In this document: in pieces, positions 44,407-52,099 of the stretch
How positions within the stretch are numbered: the stretch's first letter is position 1
Layout of the letters: every line of letters starts with the position of its first letter
Notes under the pieces: model-generated
Told to the model about the DNA's origin: nothing
What the model saw: the letters and a program-made list of their open reading frames with translations, nothing else
The model's database searches: none
Position numbers and translations under genes: made by a program
NCBI GenBank assembly: GCA_036435485.1
Contig: CM071595.1
Location: forward strand, 105,578,580 to 105,642,579
Direction: 5' to 3'
Origin: Saposhnikovia divaricata
Lineage: Eukaryota > Streptophyta > Magnoliopsida > Apiales > Apiaceae
Length of the DNA stretch: 64,000 nt

Positions 44407-46512
44407 GGTATCATAATATAATTTTGACAATAGGCATGCATGCTATGGCATATGTAAAATGGCAATAACATATATATATTATCGCAACAACAGGTTCAAA
44501 GTTTTGAACACTTGCCTGGTAATCGGGTGTGGGTGGAGATAGCGTGTCCTGGGTCTAAGTGCGAGATTATACCTCGAGTTTTATCGTTCGTTTTCTAAGT
44601 GTTTTACCAAAGTTATAACCAAGTGGGTTTTTAGGGGTTCGTTCGCATTTAACTTCGATTCCAACATTTTTACAAAATCGAAAAACAATCCGATTCACAT
44701 GAGGTTTTCTCTCACACCTTCATTTTTACCTCTAGTATTTAATTACCAAGATTTTCCACTGACTTACTTATTTTACGAGGGTTCAATTTCAGTTACGAAT
44801 TCTCGTTTACGGTTTCGAACTACTTTTAGTATATCGGCCATAACTCCTCAACCGTAAGTCCGTTTCACACGTTCTTCATATCAAAACGAAGCTTGGAACC
44901 TTATCTATCTTATCATGGCAAAATACAACCCTGGACAGTGAGTTCAAGCTACTGTGATGCATGGTTTTTAAAGATTATCGAAAATCGGGCATTACGACAG
45001 CTATGTTTACACGATTTCCAAAGTTTTCACATCACCGTGAATCAATCAAGCACTACACCCCATCCATTCTAACACATGATAACATCATGAATAGTCTAAC
45101 AACATTTCATCTCAACCATCTCGTGGATCACATCCAAACAACAACCATAATCAACTAATAACATAGATCTAAGCATAACATAGCATACTAACACTAAATC
45201 ATCCATAAAACTCATAAAATCTCAAAATGATACCAAGGGTTTTTGAGCTTGTTACCTTCCTTTGAGTGTGATATAGCCTTATCAAGCCTTGATCTATCCT
45301 TATGTGACCTTAAGCTAGCTAGATCAATCAAAAGAAACACAAAAATCAAAGGTTAGTTCATAAGAACACTATTCACCCTCCACTTTGTTGATTTTTTTGA
45401 AAATGGAAACAAAGGAATTTAGGCTTGAAATTTCTAGGAGATTAGTTTCTTGAATTATAGGACTCACCTTAAAAATTACAAGATCAAATGATGGTTGGAA
45501 GTGGGATTTCCCCCTTGGAATTTATGCAAAAGTCGAATGAAAGAAAAAGAGAGAGAGAAGTGTTTTGCTTGGTTTGTTTTGTTCAATTATGCATCAAGTG
45601 GATGAGCCTTGGATAATATCTCATCTCTTTTTACTTTAATAAAGTGTTTATGGAATGAATGGTGAGATGGAAGGGCATGTGTTGCACTTGGATTCAATCT
45701 TGCTAACTAGTAGTTAGTTTGGCTAAGTACTTGGTTGCTTCACTTGTTTCTAGTTAGTAATGCAACTAGATTGGTTGCTAGATATTTTCTAGTAGATTAT
45801 GCATGACTCTTGCTTCCTCTGCTTGTTTCTTTTGTCCGGTTATTGCTCGTTTCGATTGATCGTTCGTAGGAATATCTCACGGATTTCTAATTAGGGTTTA
45901 CCGGAAATCGTCTTAATATTTATACTATCATCCTCCATTCTCTTTAATAATTCTTGAACCTATTTTCCTTAAATCCCTTCAATAATTCCTTAAGTCTTTC
46001 AGTGTCCAGGGAAATCTCGGGGAAAATAAAAGTGCTATTTTTCAGAATCCGACAACTTTTACATACACTCTTTTCCCCCTGGATCACTAATACGAACTCA
46101 GAATTTCGTTCCGGGTACTTCTATATAGTGTCGTCTCATAATATTCTCATTTCCACCAAAAACCCTATTCATACTTTATTCTTCCTTTATTCCCTATATT
46201 TATGACAATGTCCTTGTTCCTTCTCGGGCGTTCCTTAACCCTTTCACGGAACCACTGGACTAATCATTATCGATCTGGATGACATAAGAATATTCTCCTG
46301 CTTGGAATTGCCATATCTTATTCCCCTAGGAGATAGATTATTCTTTCCTAAGTTGTCAACCATTATCATTCTTCATGAAATATAAGTATTTGAATCCATA
46401 TCCATTCCATTCATTCATTAGAGCCGGTGACCTTGTTGTCGGAATCATTGTTCCTCATTGTATCAATACTTAATAAAAAGTTTTAATTCTACCAAAAATT
46501 TGGGTGCTTACA

Positions 46513-46733
46513 CTTCCCCTTCTGAATTATCAAATCTTAATTTCCTAGGAGAGAGATAATTCTTATCTAGATTGTCAACCAATAGCATTCTTCATGACAT
46601 ATAAATATTTGAATCCAAATCCATTCCATTCATTCATTAGAACAATTGTTACATCATAGTCGCAACCACTATTCACTATTACATCCATACATAATAAAAA
46701 GTTTTAATTCCATCCAAAATCTGGGTTCTTGCA
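46513..46733 (-). repeat. 5' LTR of element A, final 221 bp
   Basis: Resumes after element B with CTTCC and aligns to the last ~220 bases of A's 3' LTR (7794-8014). It ends GGGTTCTTGCA; the 3' LTR has TTACA, one difference at the terminus. Confidence 0.9.
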
Positions 46734-46793
46734 TATGTGGATAATCAAAAATTTAAAAATTATGTATATTGTTGTAGTCTTCACAAACACTAC

Positions 46794-47086
46794 CTTCCAT
46801 CAGTAATTCTGAACTTTACAATATCTCGTTCTCCATACATCGTCTTAATCTGCCTAACTGATTCAAAATCCTCTATGACACCAATGACATCTAAAAAAGA
46901 ATGTTGTAATAAAATAAAATGAACTAATATCAACAGAAAAATTTATAACAGAGAAACATTAGTTAAAGTAATGTATTAAGTATCAAGATTTTAAGAACCT
47001 GTAGCAAATTCAGGATTTTCAACAATCGCATTGTTGTTTGCAATATTGAATAATTCGCTTAAATCAACAAACTCAAACTTTTGCAT
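46794..47086 (-). pseudogene. RPA70-like OB-fold gene, two exons (fragment)
   Basis: Exon 46999-47086 (starts at ATG 47084-47086, or continues beyond the CACTA insertion) reads MQKFEFVDLSELFNIANNNA... and ends at a GT donor after ...ACAG. A ~108-base intron ends in TTTTTTAG. Exon 46794-46890 continues TDVIGVIEDFESVRQI... to a donor at AAG|GTAGTG. Joined, it keeps one frame and matches the DNA-binding OB-fold domain of plant replication protein A 70-kDa-like proteins (the DVIGV motif). It is cut by a CACTA terminus upstream and element A downstream, so it is not a whole gene. It could be a host RPA-like gene or a Helitron-derived copy. Confidence 0.65.
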
Positions 47087-47480
47087 CACTACGTCAAATT
47101 TGGGCTTTCGTCACTCTTTTGTACAGTAAGGGCTGTGACACTTTGGAAAAAACGAGTGGCTAAAGGTCATCGTCCCAAGTTTTAGCCACACAATTGTTTT
47201 TCGAGTGACCGAAAACACATTTTTTGGAAGATTTAGTCACAACTTAAATAAATGTGTGACAATATTTAGCCACATTCCAAATATTTGACCAAATATGATT
47301 AAACAGCATAGTTTTTTGTTGACTTTGACCCATTCCAAAATTTATAGCCATGTTTGAGAGATAGAAGTGTGACAATAACTAGCGACGCTTCTTTGCTGTG
47401 TCTAAATGTTACGAAACGGCCACAGTCGTTTTTGGTGATATGGCTAAATGGGAAATAACCTATGGTCACTACATTTTATA
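47087..47480 (+). mobile_element. CACTA transposon terminus with subterminal repeats
   Basis: Begins CACTACGTCAAATTTGGGCT, a typical plant CACTA end (CACTAC, then GGGCTTT-GTCAC). It is followed by about ten copies of TTAGCCACA/TGTGGCTAA-like motifs in both directions (for example near 47150, 47201, 47260, 47370, 47440), as expected of En/Spm subterminal repeats. It lies exactly at the break in the RPA-like exon; CAT (47084-47086) is a candidate 3-bp TSD. The matching right end is not visible in the window. Confidence 0.75.
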
Positions 47481-48120
47481 TGTGACTAAAATGTAGAGTT
47501 TTCTGCATATATGTCAGAGCTTTGTTCGCCACATCACCAAAACTCTCTCCTGTTCTTGAAGATCAAACACGATTTTGATTACATTTTTAATATCTGATTT
47601 TGGCGTACGAGTACTCGAATCGAAGCCCTCGATATCTAGTTTCATAATCCTCAATCAATTTTCTCTTTGGGTAAGATCTCGATTTTATACGAATTTTTTT
47701 TATAATCTGCATTTTATGTGTTCTATGGTTCATATTCGAAAATTGGGGCTTTTTATTGTGTGAATTGTTCGGTCATAGTGAAGTGATTTATGTGTGTAAT
47801 TGAAGGCTTTATGTTCGAATTAGACTGAGTCGAGTTCTTTTTTTTACCTATTTTAATTCATTCGTTTGGATTGATGTGATATAGTTAAGTTAATTTGACG
47901 TTGTGAGCAGTTTGAGGACAACTAAAGCTTCATTTTAACATTAAGAATGCTGAATTTGGTTCGCTTTTGTAATTATAGAAATTTCTCAACTTTCAAATTC
48001 ACTCACAATACAATATACTATTATCAATTTTTAAAAAATGAAAATTTTACAGATGTGTGGGATACAACATAAATAGCAGATTACAAAATTGAGACAACTA
48101 TTCCTACTATAGGTAGCACT
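47481..48120. other. CACTA interior: leader-like stretch, no ORF
   Basis: Around 47540-47670 the plus strand looks like an untranslated first exon (C/T-rich, AGATCAAACACGATTTTG), followed by a good donor TTTGG|GTAAGATC near 47670. Nothing coding is visible on either strand. It may be the promoter and first exon of the transposon's own gene or of another captured gene. Confidence 0.35.
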
Positions 48121-48133
48121 ACTGCCAGTATAC

Positions 48134-48310
48134 CTGGACTGAGCTTTCTTCAGTCTTGCATCTCATGTCAGAACCAGTGGTCCTCTCTGCCCCTGGTCGC
48201 AAATTGGGAGGAACATATGCTCCTTTAGTAGCACCTGGTGCAGCTGCTACATCTGATATAGGTGCCTGCTCACTGAATAATTCACTTTGTTGAGCGAGAC
48301 CAACAGGTTA
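48134..48310 (-). pseudogene. Captured fragment of an eIF3g-like gene
   Basis: The minus strand reads in one frame through ...DVAAAPGATKGAYVPPNLR and PGAERTTGSDMR, then ends at a splice-donor-like CAG|GTATAC at 48134/48133. This is the linker just before the RRM of plant translation initiation factor 3 subunit G, where GAYVPP and ERTTGSDMR are hallmarks from memory. No zinc finger, RRM or start codon is nearby, and the residues after MR diverge. The fragment is isolated from its parent gene and has no counterpart in neighbouring sequence. Confidence 0.7.
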
Positions 48311-48506
48311 CTATTCATTAAGGCATTTATATAATAGAACAATAGAAATGGGTAAAGAGCAAGTATAGTTCCAAGATGGAAGCAGAGCAACACTCCGATC
48401 ATTATTGCAAATATTAACACCATGCAATGAATTTACTAGTATTAAACAAATTTACTAGTATTATCATTTCTCTGCAGATCAAGATATTAAACAAATTTAC
48501 TAGTGT

Positions 48507-48674
48507 AAGGCACGAATACTCTGTTTCATGGCATTGACCACATACTCTGTTTCAGCTTCTGTGAGCTCCACCTGCGTCGAGGACTGGCAAGTGAAATCAT
48601 TCTGAAAATCAAGTTAAAATATGAAATAGAATAAGAAATTATACTTCTAAATCACAGACTATACACTAACCTTA
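48507..48674 (-). pseudogene. Captured fragment of a coatomer gamma-subunit gene, fused to unknown exon
   Basis: An exon starting after TTTTCAG (48602) reads NDFTCQSSTQ then VELTEAETEYVVNAM, the conserved segment of plant gamma-COP (COPI coat, Golgi), and hits a TAG soon after (48504-48506). An upstream segment ending at a donor AAG|GTTAGT near 48670 would join it in frame and contributes ...PQHVENIGLK. That upstream part is not gamma-COP, so the frame is chimeric. Confidence 0.65.
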
Positions 48675-48865
48675 AGACCAATATTCTCTACATGTTGAGG
48701 AGCACCCAAACCAGTATTAGTATTGCTGATATTACAAGTATTCTCTACATGTTGCTGAGATTAGACTTCCTCTTGCTTGCAGCATGGATGCATCTCCGCA
48801 TATCTTTGTTGAAGCCAGTTCTCTTTTTCGGGCCAGTAAGCTCTGCTCTGCACCAAATAACAGTG
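48675..48865 (-). pseudogene. Unidentified exon-like stretch upstream of the gamma-COP fragment
   Basis: The minus strand has a protein-like frame (WPEKENWLQQRYAEMHP) ended by one TAA near 48765, then open into the next exon. A 12-bp duplication (CTCTACATGTTG on the plus strand) is present twice. I do not recognise the source gene. Confidence 0.35.
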
Positions 48866-49403
48866 GCATTCAGTATAAATAAGAAAATCAGTGAAGATTG
48901 TCAACATTGATATAACATTAACAAATAGTTTAATAGGTATAGAACTGGTTCAGTACCTCAATATGTGAGTAAACATAAATCAGATTTAACCATCATACAA
49001 GTCAATATGTATAACATTCATCCAGTACACATCTTTTACAGGTCTACAACTGCATACTTACATGCTAATGATCAATAAACAATGAAACTCTAAGCACGTC
49101 ATACACCATGTTTCTTTCTTGAAATCAAATGCATCTAAGCTACCAATAATGAACAATGACCATGTCAAACAAGAGAGTATTAGGGGTCGAAACAGCTAGT
49201 TAACAGAACACTATATTCATATTTACCTAGCTATTCCTTGAAAAATAGAAAAAGACAAAAAAACTCATACATAACACTATAAATAACAATTGTTATGATA
49301 AATATCAAAATACTTCCACAATGTTATGATAACAATTGTCTCCTTACGTCATAACACTTGCATAACATTGTAAAAAAAATTACAAAGTAATAATAACAAA
49401 ATT
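48866..49403. other. No recognisable feature
   Basis: AT-rich sequence. I see no credible ORF, terminal repeat or RNA gene. It contains TTATGATAACAATTGT-type repeats near 49285-49340 that could form a small hairpin. Confidence 0.4.
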
Positions 49404-49697
49404 CTAAGAACCAGTCTCCCTCCTCCTCTTGTAAATCCCGGACATGGTGACAGCCAGTCCAATGATCCTCTCACGCAACTCCAGGGCCCGGAGACGCTCC
49501 GCCTCCCTCCTCTCTTTCTCTAGCGCGTAGTTCATCATCAGAAACATCCACTCGAGTTCCTGATCATAGGAGAACTCAGAGCTGATGTTCTCTGGAACAT
49601 CGTCCACTGGAAAGCTTGCACCTTCCACTACGATCGTGAAGTTTTCATAGTTGAACAATACATTTGATACACGTCTGATGAGAGCGTTGAAGGCCAT
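49404..49697 (-). CDS. Small ORF (97 aa), acidic N-terminal half and basic helical C-terminus
   Basis: I chose the ATG at 49695-49697 (ATCAAATGGCC) over an upstream in-frame ATG at 49728-49730, because a TATA box TATTTAAA (49776-49783) stands about 80 bases ahead and the upstream part looks like leader. The product begins MAFNALIRRVSNVLF. The middle is acidic (VDDVPENISSEF), then a charged helix (ALEKERREAERLRALELRER). The stop is followed by T-rich sequence with TTTGTAAT. Family unknown. It lies within the presumed CACTA interior among captured gene pieces, so it may itself be captured or belong to the transposon. Confidence 0.55.
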   Translation of the reverse strand: MAFNALIRRVSNVLFNYENFTIVVEGASFPVDDVPENISSEFSYDQELEWMFLMMNYALEKERREAERLRALELRERIIGLAVTMSGIYKRRRETGS

Positions 49698-49775
49698 TTG
49701 ATATATTTTATTATGAAAAGATAATAACAATTAAGAATGCTTGAGAGGATGAGAAAGGGGATTAACTGGGGATGG

Positions 49776-49783
49776 TTTAAATA
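49776..49783 (-). promoter_or_regulatory. TATA box of the 97-aa ORF
   Basis: TATTTAAA within TTCTATTTAAACC on the minus strand, about 80 bases before the ATG. It is very similar to the TATA box of the antisense gene in element E. Confidence 0.5.
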
Positions 49784-50007
49784 GAAGAGTGTAAGGCATA
49801 TGAAACAACGCTCATATTAACTCTCTTAGATTCCCAATAGACGCAATACACTCTCTTAGTATTAGTCATAATCTTTCAATGAACATATTCTTAAACTCAG
49901 AGATCAATTAAAACTAAAATTAAGTCTCTTATATTTCCAATAAATGCAAGACTACTGAGAAACATCTTAATAGGTACGCATCTTTTCAAAAAATGCAAGA
50001 CTTAATA

Positions 50008-50041
50008 GATTTAGAGAGAGAGAGGGAAAGAGAGAGAGGAG
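50008..50041. repeat. (GA)n microsatellite
   Basis: AGAGAGAGAGGGAAAGAGAGA run downstream of the FAS2-like exon on the minus strand. Confidence 0.8.
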
Positions 50042-50047
50042 ACATAC

Positions 50048-50152
50048 AGGTACTAATTGCCGGACATCATCTTCACCAGAAAGGGGGTGAAAACCTAGGG
50101 TTAAAACAGGCGTTGTGTCATGCCAATTCATCTGAACAGTGCCTTCGCTCAT
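50048..50152 (-). pseudogene. Captured first exon of a FAS2-like (CAF-1 p60) gene
   Basis: The ATG at 50150-50152 is preceded by a leader-like stretch to about 50215. The product MSEGTVQMNWHDTTPVLTL and then GFHPLSG matches the N-terminus of plant FAS2, the WD40 subunit of chromatin assembly factor 1 (INWHD, PVLTLDFHP). From there the sequence (GEDDVRQLVP) no longer fits a WD40 blade, and a donor-like CCT|GTATGT follows at 50048. No further WD repeats are nearby, so this is a gene fragment joined to foreign sequence. Confidence 0.7.
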
Positions 50153-50284
50153 TTTAATTTTCAGCTTCTGGGGTTTTATTTCAATCAAATCTAGAACCAA
50201 TTGTTGTATAAGAGGGAAAAAAAGGATTAAATTGTATGTGTGTGAGATTCAGTCGAGAAAAAGAGATGTGATTTAGGGTATAAT

Positions 50285-50345
50285 TGTTAAGGGGGGAAAA
50301 TATTTGGTGTCAAGGGGGGGGAACTTTTGATTAAGGGGGGAAATA
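50285..50345. repeat. G-tract repeat
   Basis: Two copies of TTAAGGGGGGAAA(A)TATTTGGT (about 50288 and 50330) flank a run of eight or more G. The three G-runs are spaced for possible G-quadruplex formation. Confidence 0.6.
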
Positions 50346-50536
50346 TTTGGTATATTTTTTTATTTAATTTACTTTTTGAAAATCAACTTTAAATCATTTA
50401 TTAATTCAATATTTAAAAAAATAAAATTCTAAAATTGAAATTTTGATTTTAAAATCAAGATATCAAAATTAGCTTCATCCATATATTTTTAAAATAATTT
50501 TGGGATCAAAAATGAATTTATTTTGATTTTTGTTGA

Positions 50537-50595
50537 GATCTCGTACAACCCGGGTTTTTTATTTTGATTTTTGTTAAGATCTCGTACAACCCGGG
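50537..50595. repeat. Left remnant of the tandem array carrying element G
   Basis: GATCTCGTACAACCCGGG occurs twice, 41 bases apart. The same sequence heads the ~174-bp units right of element G. The 41-bp unit looks like an internally deleted one. CCGGG at 50591-50595 is the left TSD of G. Confidence 0.75.
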
Positions 50596-51464
50596 TCTTG
50601 TGAGGGAAAATTGGTAAAATACTTCAATGAGAGAATTACAAGAATAATCCAAGAAAAACCCAAGAATCTTTATTAAATAAACCAATTTACAAACCAAAAA
50701 ACCCTAAGTTCATAAACCCTAACCCGAGATGATGAATAGTGGATATTTGGACTGAGTTTGCAAGAGCCTTGAGCTATGTTGATCGAGTAAAACCTACCCA
50801 ATCGAGAGCCAATAACTCAAAGCTTGTGTTAGAGGTGTGTATATGTGTCTCACCTTGCAAAGTGCCTACATACTCTTATATTTATAAGAGATCAAGTCCC
50901 ATGTAGTTCTTGATAATTACTCACAAAATGATGATCCCGATCCTTCCTAACCGAACTATCCTCATCGATCCTTCCCTCTAATGTAGTTATCCAGTTGTTA
51001 TTTCATCATAATCCCATGGTTACCCTCCCGTTCCTGTTATATATCCTTGTATATATATCCGTATATCCATATTCTGTATATATTCGATATTTATCCGCGA
51101 TAATAACCACTAATGGGCCGTTCTTAGGACTTATGGATCATCCGTCGGGCCATTCAGTCGCCCCATGCCCGTATTCCTACAACTCAGGAAGCTACAGACC
51201 TGCTAATATGTTTTTCTGGGAACCACCGGGGTGCATGCACGTACCCCTACCTTGAGACAGCTCCTCAGTTGAACCCCTGCTAGGCACCAACACAGCTTTA
51301 CCCTCATACAGTGTTCACACACTTGAACCCCTCCTTGAACGAATCCTCAAATTAGTCATTAGAATCCCCTCTCTAGCCTAACTTATCCTCCCACATTCCA
51401 GTAATCCAAGCTCATATCCTTAATGGGCCCTGAATCAAGCCCAAAACGGATGTAGGGCACAACA
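50596..51464 (-). repeat. 3' LTR of element G (869 bp)
   Basis: Ends GGGCACAACA at 51464. The first bases (TCTTGTGAGG) correspond to TGTTATGAGG in the other copy. A few percent of bases differ from the 5' LTR by eye. The frame at 50995-51255 recurs in the other LTR and is not a gene. Confidence 0.9.
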
Positions 51465-51476
51465 ACTACCCCCCGG
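51465..51476 (-). other. Polypurine tract of element G
   Basis: The minus strand reads CCGGGGGGTAGT next to the 3' LTR. Confidence 0.75.
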
Positions 51477-52014
51477 TTCCTTGTAGCTTTTTTATGCAAA
51501 AGGAACCTAATACCATCCCCATCCTGGTTACACTTTCCTTCCATGCGAACCCCTAAGCTTACGTGAACGCACTCGTTGTAAGAAACAAGGGATTCAATCA
51601 TGGAATTCCTGTACCATCCATTGCACCCTTGAATTTATACTCTGAGGTTCACATACCTTTACCCCGAGGTACCATTACCGAACCCCCACGTTATAGTTCT
51701 CTGCAAATTGACCTAATAACAATAACTTTTCTTTTTTTTTTTTTATAAAAAAAAGAATTGCATCAAATAAATTCCCCTCATAAACGCTAAACTCCAAGCA
51801 CACGAAATCCCATTCAAACTCCATCTATTTAAAATTTGAATCCTACATAATCTATTTGTTTTCTTCTTTACAACCCTATGCATCGAGTCTTCCACTTGTC
51901 TACATTAACTTTTGCTTATTCCCAAAACTCTCTGCAATTATCTTTTACTCTCATCGATTACACACGACTCTGTCTGAGAGATGCCACGTGTTTGGCCTGT
52001 TCACATCCCTATAC
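51477..52014. other. Spacer between the 3' LTR of G and the antisense gene
   Basis: No coding feature seen. A T-tract and A-tract lie at 51728-51754. Confidence 0.4.
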
Positions 52015-52026
52015 ATCTATATATAC
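52015..52026 (+). promoter_or_regulatory. TATA box of the antisense gene in element G
   Basis: TCTATATATACAC on the plus strand. About 75 bases on, an ATG (52100-52102) opens a short exon. Confidence 0.55.
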
Positions 52027-52099
52027 ACGCCCTATCACACCTTCCCCTCTTTCAGCTTTTCAAAAAGAAATAAACACAAACCCTCTCCTTCTCCCCCAA

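Larger units (their letters stand above)
18315..46512 (-). mobile_element. Element B: decayed Ty3/gypsy element, same superfamily branch as A
   Basis: LTRs at 18315-22826 and 40929-46512 (the latter holds element F), TSD CTTCC, polypurine tract on the left and primer site on the right, so it is minus strand. After removing element E the internal part is only about 5.6 kb and highly degraded. LTR ends, polypurine tract, primer site and parts of the LTR body match A, so this is a related element inserted into A's own LTR. Confidence 0.9.
40929..46512 (-). repeat. 5' LTR of element B, interrupted by element F
   Basis: TGTAACACCC...GGGTGCTTACA. Without element F it is about 4.3 kb. Roughly 3 percent of bases differ from the 3' LTR in the first 130 bp. 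A deletion of about 240 bp lies at 44557 relative to 20636-20873. GAATATTC-type array at 42330-42930. No genes seen outside F. Confidence 0.9.
5134..46733 (-). mobile_element. Element A: Ty3/gypsy chromovirus with very long LTRs, host of the whole nest
   Basis: Read on the minus strand: 5' LTR (46733-46513 plus 18314-14211, split by element B), primer site, acidic leader ORF, gag, protease, RT, RNase H, integrase with chromodomain-like end, polypurine tract, 3' LTR (8014-5134, cut by element C). Rejoined 5' LTR length is about 4.3 kb and the internal part 6.2 kb. The long LTRs and chromodomain tail suggest the Tekay/Del clade. All internal ORFs are broken by stops or frameshifts. The right end lies in an intron-like stretch of an RPA70-like gene; the left end is outside the window, so its TSD (expected TATGT, 46734-46738) cannot be checked. 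Confidence 0.9.
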
